Positions 8,966-15,778 of a stretch of DNA of 39,428 bases are shown in pieces (position 1 is the stretch's first letter; every line of letters starts with the position of its first letter). A program made the translations under genes and the position numbers. The notes beneath the pieces are model-generated. The model searched no databases. It saw nothing but the letters and a program-made list of their open reading frames with translations, and had not been told where the DNA came from. Source of the stretch: a virus; IMG/VR virus record IMGVR_UViG_3300037541_000699, positions 1 through 39,428 of that record, one strand, 5' to 3'.

Positions 8966-9721
8966 TTAAATTCCCAGCCGTCTTGCCTCCGCCGCCTCGT
9001 GTAGCTCATTGAGCACACGTCTCCGTTGCCGCTCATCGAGCCGCGCAAATGCCTGCTTCATCGGCACGCCCTCATAGGTCTCCGCCTCCGCCTTACTCCC
9101 GCCCGTGCGGTTGTGGTTCCCAAGTTGCACGGTTTCATACACAGCCCGCGCCTCGTCCGACTTCTCAAACCAAAAACGAAAGCCTCGCGGCAGCTTGCCC
9201 GTGCGCATCATCTCCTCACGCAGCTTGTTCATCGCGGCACACACCGCACTCCGCTTGTTCTCCGCCTTGAGTTGCCACAGCAGGCCGATGCTCTCAAAGC
9301 TCGGCAGCACCTCGCGCACCACCACACCGCGATTCAGCGCATAGGCCAGCAGCGTCACGCGGCGTCCTGTCTCCCACGGCGTCCGCGTCCCCAGCATCAG
9401 CAGTTCAAACACCGCCTCGGCATCCGACGCTCTCGGCAGTGCCAGCCCACCATTGCACCGCACCGCGATCCGTTGCATCTCCCTCACCATCGCCGCAGTC
9501 ATGGGTGGACAGGACACAAAAAAGCGCAGCGCCATGATCCACACACGATACCCCATCTCGGTGATGGGTGGCCGACCCGCCACCGCGTTATTCGTCACCA
9601 CCGCAAACAGCGAGTCCTTCGCCAAAGTTTCTTCGTCATCACGACGCCCTTGATGCAGCGCATCAAAGCTCAATCCGCCCTGACCGCGCAGCGCAGCGAT
9701 GTCGTGATGCTCGTTACTCAC
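8966..9721 (-). CDS. Early-operon protein of unknown function
   Basis: Not recognised. A 251-residue, mostly helical protein with an Arg/Glu-rich C-terminus (DERQRRRVLNELHEAAEARR) that may bind nucleic acid. An in-frame ATG exists at 9736, but GTG at 9719-9721 forms a GTGA overlap with the upstream stop, matching the neighbouring junctions, and is preferred. It precedes the ParB-like gene by 14 bases. Its place between small DNA-binding genes and the replication genes suggests an accessory replication or regulatory role. Confidence 0.6.
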   Translation of the reverse strand: MSNEHHDIAALRGQGGLSFDALHQGRRDDEETLAKDSLFAVVTNNAVAGRPPITEMGYRVWIMALRFFVSCPPMTAAMVREMQRIAVRCNGGLALPRASDAEAVFELLMLGTRTPWETGRRVTLLAYALNRGVVVREVLPSFESIGLLWQLKAENKRSAVCAAMNKLREEMMRTGKLPRGFRFWFEKSDEARAVYETVQLGNHNRTGGSKAEAETYEGVPMKQAFARLDERQRRRVLNELHEAAEARRLGI

Positions 9722-9993
9722 AGCAGCCACCCCCACTTCGCTTGCAGTTGCTTGCTCGCCGCCTTCGCGCTCAGCTCACACACCTGGATGCCATTCACGC
9801 AGGCCGTCGCATTGCACGTCGCCGTCTTGAGCTCACTCAGCAGTTGCCGCTTATCTTCCAGGCTCACCAGACTCGGCTCCATCGCCAGCAGCTTGCCGAT
9901 CCCGTCGATCACACCCGCCCACTTGACCAGGCCTGCATGAAACTCCGCCCGCAGATGCTCCGGGTGCGTCGCAATTTGTTGCGTCAGACTCAT
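9718..9993 (-). CDS. Small early-operon protein
   Basis: Not recognised. A 91-residue helical protein with three cysteines at about 60-72 (ATCNATACVNGIQVC). Start and stop both overlap neighbouring genes by 4 bases, so it is almost certainly translated as part of the coupled early operon. There is no signal peptide or membrane segment. Confidence 0.6.
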   Translation of the reverse strand: MSLTQQIATHPEHLRAEFHAGLVKWAGVIDGIGKLLAMEPSLVSLEDKRQLLSELKTATCNATACVNGIQVCELSAKAASKQLQAKWGWLL

Positions 9994-10274
9994 CTCGCCG
10001 CCCTCCCTTCATCCTTGGCCTTCAACGCCTCCATCACCCGCAGCTCCTCCGCCTTGCGTTCCGTCGCCTCGCGCTGCTGCCGCCACACCACGCTTTCGCA
10101 GCCGCCCGCGATGATGCTCAGCACCGTCACCAGCTCCATCGCCTTCGATTCCTCCATCGCCAGACTCACCGGCTCCGAGTCCGCCTGCAGCATGATCGCC
10201 GCCAGATTGATGCGCCCCAGGCACAACACGCCCTCCACGCCTTCGACCGTCACTTTGTATTCACCCGGTTTCAT
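9990..10274 (-). CDS. Small early-operon protein
   Basis: Not recognised. A 94-residue protein beginning with a short beta-rich part (KPGEYKVTVEGVEGVLCLG) and ending in a charged helix rich in Arg/Glu/Ala. ATGA overlaps on both sides support the start and the operon placement. It could be a small nucleic-acid-binding or host-takeover protein, but nothing specific is visible. Confidence 0.6.
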   Translation of the reverse strand: MKPGEYKVTVEGVEGVLCLGRINLAAIMLQADSEPVSLAMEESKAMELVTVLSIIAGGCESVVWRQQREATERKAEELRVMEALKAKDEGRAAR

Positions 10275-10636
10275 GCCGCCTTCTTCCTTTCCAGTTCGTG
10301 TTTCACACCTTCAAACACTCGATCAAAAACCGCCCGCAAATGCGTCAGCCCAACATCCGTCACTCCGGTCACTGCGGTCATTGAGGTCACTCCGCTCCCC
10401 GCCTGCGCCGCTTCGATCTCCGCCGCCAGTGCCTCCACACTCATGAAGGCCGCGCCATCGTGCCGTTCCGACATCCACGCATGCAGCCCATGCAGCGTGA
10501 CCTTCCTCACCAGCTTCTTCTCGCCCGGCAGCTTCACCGCCGGCAAGCCATCGTCCTGGATCATCCGCGCCACCTCCTGCGGGCGCGTTCCAAAATATCG
10601 GGCGATCTCCGCCACCGTGTAAAGCCCCCGGCTCAT
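10271..10636 (-). CDS. Helix-turn-helix excisionase/MerR-like protein
   Basis: A 121-residue DNA-binding protein. The N-terminus MSRGLYTVAEIARYFGTRP with a following KLVRKVTLHGLHAW is typical of HTH_17/MerR-type excisionase-like domains. Residues 70-121 form a separate helical tail. ATG 10636 is chosen over an in-frame start 15 bases upstream because it overlaps the previous stop (ATGA) and has GGAGG about 8 bases before it. Candidate roles are excisionase (recombination directionality factor) for the integrase or an early-gene regulator. Confidence 0.68.
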   Translation of the reverse strand: MSRGLYTVAEIARYFGTRPQEVARMIQDDGLPAVKLPGEKKLVRKVTLHGLHAWMSERHDGAAFMSVEALAAEIEAAQAGSGVTSMTAVTGVTDVGLTHLRAVFDRVFEGVKHELERKKAA

Positions 10637-11226
10637 CTCCGCACCTCCCACACGTTCAAAGGTTCACCCTTGATCGACTTCGCCACCGCATTCTTGCTCG
10701 TGTCCCGGTCAATGTATCCCTCCGCCGGCCGCATCACAAAGGCCCGACCGCGATACATCACGATCTTCGCCGCCAGGCCGCCCGCCAGCGCGTCCCGCTT
10801 CGCCTTCAGCGCCATCCGCTGCTCGGTCTCCTGGTAGTTCTTCGAGCCGAGCTGCACCTCAAAAGGCCCCGCCAGCATCCGCCAGCCAGGGCACCGATGC
10901 TCGACCGCATGAATCAAATCATTCGCCTCCAGCACGCGCGCCTTCTTCCGCTTCCCCAGGCCCTCCACCTTCTCCAGCCACTCACGACCCTTCGACGTGA
11001 TCTCATACACCCCCAGCGCCTTATCCAGCACCGCGAACCCATGAGACACCGCCACACCCATCCGCTTGTGCCCCCGCATCACCTTGGCCCCCTTGTAGCC
11101 ATTTTGCAGCGCCAGTGCCTTCTGCGACAGCTCCCGCAGAATCTGCCGCACCGCCAGCCCACAGCCCGGCAGATAAATCCCCGCCATCCGGCAGAGATCC
11201 GTAAAATCTTGAGACTCCTTGCTCAT
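10633..11226 (-). CDS. Winged-helix-like early protein, unknown role
   Basis: Not recognised. A 197-residue basic protein. Residues about 55-90 (VSHGFAVLDKALGVYEITSKGREWLEK) have the helix-strand-wing pattern of a winged-helix DNA-binding domain, followed by Lys/Arg-rich segments. It overlaps both neighbours by 4 bases. A regulatory or DNA-processing role in early lytic growth is plausible but not shown. Confidence 0.58.
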   Translation of the reverse strand: MSKESQDFTDLCRMAGIYLPGCGLAVRQILRELSQKALALQNGYKGAKVMRGHKRMGVAVSHGFAVLDKALGVYEITSKGREWLEKVEGLGKRKKARVLEANDLIHAVEHRCPGWRMLAGPFEVQLGSKNYQETEQRMALKAKRDALAGGLAAKIVMYRGRAFVMRPAEGYIDRDTSKNAVAKSIKGEPLNVWEVRR

Positions 11227-12011
11227 GGCCTCACCTCCTCATTTTTCATCATTGCACCTTCATCCTCTATCCTTTCAATCAGCCCACCCAGGCACCCGAT
11301 GACCAGGTGCAGACTCGCCTCCGCAGCCGCCAGCTTCGCACCGTAGTCCTCCACACTCAGATCACCCTGCGCCTTGCGCACATCGTCCCGCGCCGAGCAT
11401 GTCTCCACCACCAGCGCCTCCACAATGCGCCGCAGCTCCACACCTCTCACCTCTGACCTCTCACTTCTCACCGTCAGCATGTCCACCTCAGAAAGCGGAG
11501 CGCGGATGCCCTCATCCGCCGCCAAAGGCTCACTCAAACTCTCCAGCGGCCCCACACGCCAGCTCAGATTCTCGCCTCTCACCTCTGCCCTCTCACCTCT
11601 CACCGCCGTCTCTTCATCCTCCCAGCCCTTCTCCTCCCCGGTTTTTTCATCCCAGAACCGCGTTGTCTTTTCAAGCCGCTGCCGCCGCTCCAGCTCCCGC
11701 TGCCTTAAGTCCTCGAACCAGCGCTCATTATCCTCCACTTTTCGCACCGCCAGCAGGATCAGCACCACTGAAAAAAACAGCATCAGGCCCATGATCGACC
11801 CCTCCGCCCAAGGAGCCAGCGCGACTAGATGCTCGTTGCCAGATCCTAGATTCCAGCATCCAGCATCCAGCCTCCAGCATCCAGCCACACAGCTCCACAG
11901 CCACGCCACCAGCGCAGCCATCGTCAGCAAGGTCAATCCGGTCAACACCGTCCCCCGCCAGTCTCTACGCACGCGTCTTTTCGGTCCCGCATACTGCATT
12001 TCGTATTTCAT
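11223..12011 (-). CDS. Two-TM membrane protein carrying repeat-derived segments
   Basis: A 262-residue inner-membrane protein of unknown function. It has TM segments at about 21-43 and 72-92, then a charged cytoplasmic tail. Three ATGs follow an excellent GGAGG (12020-12024); the second and third (12014, 12011) have proper spacing, and 12011 is reported. Part of the coding sequence is made of the same short repeats seen between genes. CWRLDAGCWNL, between the TM segments, comes from GGATGCT-type heptamers at 11841-11886. VRGERAEVRGE and VRSERSEVRGVE come from AGAGGTG-type repeats. The protein may therefore be repeat-expanded relative to relatives. Confidence 0.6.
   Translation of the reverse strand: MKYEMQYAGPKRRVRRDWRGTVLTGLTLLTMAALVAWLWSCVAGCWRLDAGCWNLGSGNEHLVALAPWAEGSIMGLMLFFSVVLILLAVRKVEDNERWFEDLRQRELERRQRLEKTTRFWDEKTGEEKGWEDEETAVRGERAEVRGENLSWRVGPLESLSEPLAADEGIRAPLSEVDMLTVRSERSEVRGVELRRIVEALVVETCSARDDVRKAQGDLSVEDYGAKLAAAEASLHLVIGCLGGLIERIEDEGAMMKNEEVRP
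11841..11886. repeat. Heptanucleotide repeat inside a coding region
   Basis: Reverse-orientation copies of the CTGGATG heptamer family (seen here as CCAGCAT units) followed by a CTAGAT-type unit. It is the same composite arrangement found at 22107-22257 and 29924-30010, but within the reading frame of the membrane protein. Confidence 0.75.
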
Positions 12012-12045
12012 CATCATGTCCTCCTTGTAGTTGTTTGAAAAAATG

Positions 12046-12072
12046 GTCCGGGATGCCTCCCCGGCGATGACC
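12046..12072. repeat. 27-bp direct repeat, copy 1 (hairpin-forming)
   Basis: An exact 27-base repeat with 12618-12644. Each copy contains an inverted repeat CCGGG-7 bases-CCCGG and lies just upstream of a minus-strand gene start region. It resembles a repetitive extragenic palindrome or a small regulatory hairpin. Confidence 0.7.
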
Positions 12073-12101
12073 ACCCCTCAGCGGGATGATGCTCGTTGCT
12101 C

Positions 12102-12137
12102 GTTGCTAGATGCTAGATGCCAGCATCCAGCATCCAG
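12102..12137. repeat. Short heptamer repeat at a gene end
   Basis: CTAGATG and CCAGCAT heptamer units overlap the 3' end of the preceding minus-strand gene and supply its last codons (WMLDAGI). Same repeat family as 22107-22257. Confidence 0.65.
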
Positions 12138-12508
12138 TTCCGCAGCCGTTGCAGCCACGGCAGCTTCACCACCACCGCCTCCTGGCCGTCGAAGTGGCTC
12201 GCCGTGTGAATCCACCGCCGCGTAATCACCACTTCCGGGGCGCGTCGCGTGATGCTCTCCACCCGCTCCCGCCGCAGCTCCGCCTGCTCCCGCGTCTCCA
12301 CCTTGCGTGCGCTGACACCCATGCCCGCCTTCAGCTTCAGCGGCAGGATCAGGACTTCATCCTTCATCCTTCCACCTTCATCCTTGGCACGCACCACCGG
12401 CTGTCTCAGCGTCATCGACGCCACCGATAGCCGCTTCCGCGTCTCCAGCGGCAGCGCCACGCCGCCGCGTTTGCTCCCCTTCATCATTTGGCATTCATCC
12501 TTCATCAT
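12113..12508 (-). CDS. Basic early protein, unknown function
   Basis: Not recognised. A 131-residue, strongly basic protein; Arg-rich segments (REQAELRRERVESITRR) suggest nucleic-acid binding. The start at 12508 is well supported: AGGAG lies 5 bases upstream, one of the few clear Shine-Dalgarno sites in the window. The first codons (MMKDECQMMK) and the last (WMLDAGI) are translations of the ATGAAGGATGAA and GGATGCT repeat families, so both ends may have been extended by repeats. Confidence 0.55.
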   Translation of the reverse strand: MMKDECQMMKGSKRGGVALPLETRKRLSVASMTLRQPVVRAKDEGGRMKDEVLILPLKLKAGMGVSARKVETREQAELRRERVESITRRAPEVVITRRWIHTASHFDGQEAVVVKLPWLQRLRNWMLDAGI

Positions 12509-12617
12509 TGTGTCTCCTCTCGTTTTGGTTGCTTTGTCCTCCGTAGCTCGTCAGAGCGAAGGAGGATTCCCACCCGTCCCCGGCTCCCCACCGGTTCAAA
12601 ATTCAGCGCTTAAAAGT

Positions 12618-12644
12618 GTCCGGGATGCCTCCCCGGCGATGACC
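12618..12644. repeat. 27-bp direct repeat, copy 2
   Basis: Identical to 12046-12072, with the same internal CCGGG/CCCGG hairpin. It lies in the 246-base gap between 12508 and 12755. That gap otherwise holds no gene that I can support. Confidence 0.7.
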
Positions 12645-12754
12645 CCCGTTTAGTGGAGATGGACTGAGAAGTTTTTGCCTCCTCACCGTGCGGTCACTGC
12701 GTCCGTGGCCCTGCGTCTCGACCCCGCCGTCAGCCCGGCAGGCACGGAAATTCG

Positions 12755-12949
12755 TCACACCGGCACCGCCGCCAGCTTGTAGATGCGCCGGATCAGCGCC
12801 TCACCATCCCGCAGCGTCTCCCGCAGCGCCGCCGCATCGCGGCACTCGCCCTTCACGCGGCTGTCCATCAGCAGCTTCAGCATCAGGTCGCGGGAGGCAT
12901 CCAGCGTCTTCTGTTCGGTGCTCGTTAGTTTCAGGATCGGCTTGCTCAT
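12755..12949 (-). CDS. Small helical early protein
   Basis: Not recognised. 64 residues, charged and helical throughout (MSKPILKLTSTEQKTLDASR at the start). It lies 32 bases downstream of the minus-strand RHH regulator, so it is probably the second gene of the early operon. No membrane segment or cysteine cluster. Confidence 0.5.
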   Translation of the reverse strand: MSKPILKLTSTEQKTLDASRDLMLKLLMDSRVKGECRDAAALRETLRDGEALIRRIYKLAAVPV

Positions 12950-12981
12950 AAATCGTCAGTCATTCAGGTCAGTGTTGTCAC

Positions 12982-13176
12982 TCAGGCGGCAAGGTCAGGG
13001 GCGAGCTGCTGTCTGAGCACCGCAAGACCGCGCTCCAGCGCCAGGCGCATCGTGTCTTGCTTGCTCAACTTCACCGCCACGGCGGTTTCATTCACCAGCA
13101 CTGCTAGGTCGGCCGTCAGGCGTAGCGGCACTGGCACCGCTGTTGATCTTCTCTCGTCGCTGTCTGCTTTGCTCAT
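12982..13176 (-). CDS. Ribbon-helix-helix regulator (Cro-like position)
   Basis: A 64-residue DNA-binding protein. The RHH fold is visible as a strand VPVPLRLT followed by two helices, the second LSKQDTMRLALERGLAVL. It is the first gene of the minus-strand early operon and diverges from a second RHH gene across an 87-base AT-rich region with repeated operator-like sites. The second helix resembles that of the divergent gene (MSKADIMRLCMRIGL), so the two look related, like a repressor/Cro pair. Confidence 0.75.
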   Translation of the reverse strand: MSKADSDERRSTAVPVPLRLTADLAVLVNETAVAVKLSKQDTMRLALERGLAVLRQQLAPDLAA

Positions 13177-13184
13177 GGCGGACG

Positions 13185-13234
13185 AATATACGTTTCATAT
13201 ATAATCGTCAACGCAAAATATACATTTCTTGTAT
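13185..13234. promoter_or_regulatory. Divergent promoter/operator region with direct repeats
   Basis: AT-rich region between the two RHH genes. Two 18-base direct repeats AATATAC[G/A]TTTC[A/T]T[A/G]TAT lie at 13185-13202 and 13217-13234, 32 bases apart (about three helical turns). A perfect TATAAT (13200-13205) faces the plus-strand gene. A TTGACG (minus, 13206-13211) with an AT-rich -10-like stretch over the first repeat faces the early operon. The repeats overlap both promoters and are the likely binding sites of one or both RHH proteins. Confidence 0.65.
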
Positions 13235-13263
13235 CGCCCTTCGTTTCTGTGCTATTTTTCCAA

Positions 13264-13734
13264 GTGAAAACGAAACCCATCCCCATCGCGTTACCCCACG
13301 ACTTGCTTGATCAAGTTGATCAAGTCCAACACCTCACCGGCATGAGCAAAGCCGACATCATGCGACTCTGCATGCGCATCGGTCTTGTCGATCTCCGCGC
13401 CGCCGAGCATGATCTGCCAGGCATCGTCAAACGCATCGCTGACGACGCAGGCTTATCGTTCCAACAATGGTCGAAAGAAAAGTCCGAACAAAATGAAGCT
13501 CGACAAAAAAACGCCGATCTGTTGGAATCCCAGGAATGTGCTCCACCTGCGCCTTCGCGAAAGCGTTCCCCCAGCACCGGACCGGTGCCAACGACTGCGA
13601 ACATTGTGCGGCTGCCGCCGCCGCCCGTCATAGCCACACTGCTGCACGACATGGTAGCCGAGACCTCCAACCCCACACCTGTCACCGAGCCCCGCAGCGA
13701 AGCACGCTACGAAAAAAAACGCCGTAAAGCATGA
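13264..13734 (+). CDS. Ribbon-helix-helix regulator with extended C-terminus (repressor candidate)
   Basis: First gene of the only convincing plus-strand operon. The N-terminal 45 residues form an RHH domain (KPIPIALP strand, then helices including MSKADIMRLCMRIGLVDLR). A 110-residue Pro/Ser/Lys-rich tail of low complexity follows. GTG 13264 is preferred because the RHH strand begins immediately after it; GTG 13249 would add five residues, and neither has a Shine-Dalgarno site. Transcribed away from the early operon and next to the integrase, it occupies the place of a prophage repressor. Ends in an ATGA overlap with the next gene. Confidence 0.72.
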   Translation: MKTKPIPIALPHDLLDQVDQVQHLTGMSKADIMRLCMRIGLVDLRAAEHDLPGIVKRIADDAGLSFQQWSKEKSEQNEARQKNADLLESQECAPPAPSRKRSPSTGPVPTTANIVRLPPPPVIATLLHDMVAETSNPTPVTEPRSEARYEKKRRKA

Positions 13735-13904
13735 AGCCGCTCCTCGTCAGCTTGATTTTTTCAGTGGGCACAATTGGGCTACTCAAAAAGCCCGTTGGGC
13801 CTTGTCAGCCCTACGCTGAAAAATGCCTGCACTGCACCGACTGTTCGCAGTGCAAACACTGCGCAGTGGACAAAGGCCGCTGCTCCGTTTGCTTCCACCA
13901 ATGA
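13731..13904 (+). CDS. 57-residue cysteine-rich protein with hydrophobic N-terminus
   Basis: Not recognised. The start overlaps the repressor stop (ATGA) and the stop overlaps the next start (ATGA), so it is the middle gene of a coupled operon. Residues 4-18 are hydrophobic (signal or anchor). The rest contains eight cysteines at 25, 32, 35, 38, 41, 44, 51 and 54: five in a strict C-x2 ladder, then a CxxC. This pattern suggests metal (zinc) binding or a disulfide-rich exported peptide. It is likely expressed from the prophage. Confidence 0.65.
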   Translation: MKPLLVSLIFSVGTIGLLKKPVGPCQPYAEKCLHCTDCSQCKHCAVDKGRCSVCFHQ

Positions 13905-14260
13905 ACACCTCAACTGAACGCCCCACCGCCCTGATCAAACGCCGCGTTAAAAACGGCACCGCGCAGACCGTCGCTTTCTGTTTCTTCTTTGGTGGCATCT
14001 TTCTTCTGTTTCTTTCTCCGCCCCTCGGCCTGCTCGCCATGCTGCTGGGTCTCGTGGTCGATACCATTCGCACCGTCGAGCACACCTGCGGAGCCTGTGG
14101 CAATCACGTCGCCAGCACCAGCACCCTCTGCCCCACCTGCCACATCACGCTCGAGCCACCGCCCAGCCCATGGCCCGACAGGCTGCTCAGCCTCGGCCTA
14201 ATCACCCTCGTGGTCATCGGTGGCATCTTGTTGCGACGCTGGATGCTAGGCACACTTTGA
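13901..14260 (+). CDS. Zinc-ribbon membrane protein
   Basis: A 119-residue protein with a hydrophobic hairpin at about 22-52 (VAFCFFFGGIFLLFLSPPLG and on), a zinc-ribbon-like CGACGNH then CPTC at about 63-80, and a third TM at about 94-113. ATG 13901 overlaps the previous stop. A cytoplasmic zinc ribbon between membrane segments is common in small bacterial membrane proteins of unknown role. In this location it is a good candidate for lysogenic conversion or superinfection exclusion, which is an inference from context only. Confidence 0.65.
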   Translation: MNTSTERPTALIKRRVKNGTAQTVAFCFFFGGIFLLFLSPPLGLLAMLLGLVVDTIRTVEHTCGACGNHVASTSTLCPTCHITLEPPPSPWPDRLLSLGLITLVVIGGILLRRWMLGTL

Positions 14261-14286
14261 GCGCGATCTCCTTTCAATCCGCCCAC

Positions 14287-14318
14287 AAAAAAGCCGCTCC
14301 AATCGAGCGGCTTTTTTA
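14287..14318. terminator. Bidirectional rho-independent terminator
   Basis: Perfect 7-bp stem GCCGCTC/GAGCGGC (14293-14299 with 14305-14311), flanked by A-run and T-run, so it can stop transcription on both strands. It lies exactly between the convergent plus-strand operon (ends 14260) and the integrase (ends 14323). Confidence 0.9.
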
Positions 14319-14322
14319 TTGA

Positions 14323-15567
14323 TCAATTCGTCCGCGTCTCAACCCCGATGGCAAACCACGCGTCGCCATCCTCCTTTCGTAACGGCCTGCGATACCGCTT
14401 CCGGATCACCCCCTCTGAATTGCCCGCCCACTCCGCGACTTGCCCCCGCCCGTGTCCTTCAGCCAGTTGATACGAGATATAGGAGTGCCGCATGATGTCC
14501 TGCGGCCACACGCTCAGCATCTTCGCCGCCTTCAGCAGCCGCATCAAATGCGGCTGATCCGTCGTCCGCACGCAATGCCTCGCCGCCCGCTTGAACTTCT
14601 TCCCCCAGCGTGCGTCCTCATTCGCGCCCTGCAACATCGCCCGCACGTTGTCAGGAATCGGCACATAGCGCTGCTTCATCGTCTTCAGCGCCACCTGCGG
14701 CCCCAGGTCCAAATACCCGCGCTCCCAGTCCCACATGTCCCATGTGATGCGCCGCATCTCAAACGGCCTCAGCCCCATCCAGCAGCCAATCACGAAGAAG
14801 TTTAAACACTGCGGCTCCTTCGCACGAATCAGCGCCAAAATCTTCCGCGCCTGGTCAACGCTAAAAATCTCCGGCACCGGGTCCGCCTCCTTTCGTTTTT
14901 TGATCACCTCCGCCGGATGCGGCTCACCTCGCGCACGCATTCCCCATTCGCGACACCGATTCAAAAACGTCTTCCACGACGCCAAGCGATTGTTAAAAAA
15001 TCGCGCTCCGATCTCCGCACCATCCTCACGCGGCCGCCCGATCCACATCGTCAGCATCTCCACATCCAGGTCACACACCGACACCGCTCCGTAGCGCATC
15101 ACAAACGCCTCCAGCTCCTTGCGCAGCCCCGCCAGATGCTCCCACGAAGACCGCGCATGCAGCGCCAAAAAACGCGGCACCGCCACCGCCATCGTTGATC
15201 GATCCAGTGCCCCATGCCCCGCCTTTAGCCAGGCATCCACCGCCCGCGAAACATTCGCCAACCCATCGCAACGTCGCACCGCATCCCGCACCGTCTCCAC
15301 CACCGAATGCAACGACCTCGACCCCGCAATCTCCAGCAGTCCTTGCACCGCCTCCGCCTCGATCACCGACACCATACGCGACCCCGCTTTGCCGGCCAAC
15401 TCCCGCACCTTCGCCTGTGCCAATTTGAGCGCCCCCTCCCGCGTCATCGCCGTCGTCGAGCGTCCCTGCCGAGCCTCCCGCCATCGCACCACAAAACGCC
15501 CATCCCCCCGACGCGAAATCCGCGCCTCCACCCCGCCATATTTCACACTCTGAATCGTCTCTGCCAT
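14323..15567 (-). CDS. int: Tyrosine integrase
   Basis: Site-specific recombinase of 414 residues. It has an N-terminal arm-binding-type domain (1-60), a core-binding SAM-like domain (about 125-215) and a catalytic domain (230-400). Visible catalytic residues are Arg267 (GLRPFE), Lys298 (TMKQR), Arg360-His361 (DIMRHS) and Tyr392 (RKRYRR). The box II position three before Arg360 is Asp357 rather than His, and the usual GHS is AGNS (381-384); both are tolerated in some family members. It is read toward the terminator at 14287. Repeats upstream of its start and the tRNA-like core at 15694 fit an integrase/att cassette. Confidence 0.93.
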   Translation of the reverse strand: MAETIQSVKYGGVEARISRRGDGRFVVRWREARQGRSTTAMTREGALKLAQAKVRELAGKAGSRMVSVIEAEAVQGLLEIAGSRSLHSVVETVRDAVRRCDGLANVSRAVDAWLKAGHGALDRSTMAVAVPRFLALHARSSWEHLAGLRKELEAFVMRYGAVSVCDLDVEMLTMWIGRPREDGAEIGARFFNNRLASWKTFLNRCREWGMRARGEPHPAEVIKKRKEADPVPEIFSVDQARKILALIRAKEPQCLNFFVIGCWMGLRPFEMRRITWDMWDWERGYLDLGPQVALKTMKQRYVPIPDNVRAMLQGANEDARWGKKFKRAARHCVRTTDQPHLMRLLKAAKMLSVWPQDIMRHSYISYQLAEGHGRGQVAEWAGNSEGVIRKRYRRPLRKEDGDAWFAIGVETRTN

Positions 15568-15575
15568 GACACCCC

Positions 15576-15620
15576 TTTACACCCTTTTTAAGGCCATAAA
15601 AGGCCATAAAAGGCCAAAAA
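15576..15620. repeat. Tandem 10-bp repeats next to the integrase (arm-site candidates)
   Basis: Three tandem copies of AGGCCATAAA (the third AGGCCAAAAA) at 15591-15620 immediately upstream of int, with TTTACACCC at 15576-15584. A similar ATTACACCC recurs on the far side of the core at 15754-15762. Repeats flanking a core on both sides are expected of integrase arm-type or IHF/Xis sites; binding is inferred. Confidence 0.6.
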
Positions 15621-15693
15621 CAGACTCCAAAGCCCCAACACCCCCTTGAGCCTCCCGCCCTAGTGAAATCAAGCCTCCAGCCCCGAATTGTTG

Positions 15694-15716
15694 TGGTGGA
15701 GATAAGGGGATTCGAA
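15694..15716 (-). other. Attachment-site core: 3' end of a tRNA/tmRNA gene
   Basis: On the minus strand the segment reads as a T-loop TTCGAAT, then CCCC, an acceptor-type TATCTCC, then ACCA: the last 23 bases of a tRNA or tmRNA gene. The bases before it (AAGGC) cannot form the T-stem with CCCCT, so no complete tRNA is present. Only the 3' end is shared, as in attP or an att hybrid. It lies between integrase and endolysin, the standard place. Confidence 0.72.
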
Positions 15717-15746
15717 GCCTTGCATTTACTGGGGGAATGTGGCGGC

Positions 15747-15762
15747 GGGTGTGATTACACCC
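15747..15762. repeat. Inverted repeat in the att region
   Basis: GGGTGT-GATT-ACACCC, a perfect 6-bp stem with a 4-base loop, 31 bases from the tRNA-like core and 17 bases after the endolysin stop (15779). It could be an integrase arm site or a weak terminator for the lysis genes; there is no U-tract. Confidence 0.45.
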
Positions 15763-15778
15763 TGTTTACACACCCAGC

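Noticed and set aside
15694-15723. Complete tRNA gene
   Set aside because: Only the T-loop and acceptor 3' end are present; the T-stem 5' strand does not pair and no anticodon arm is found.
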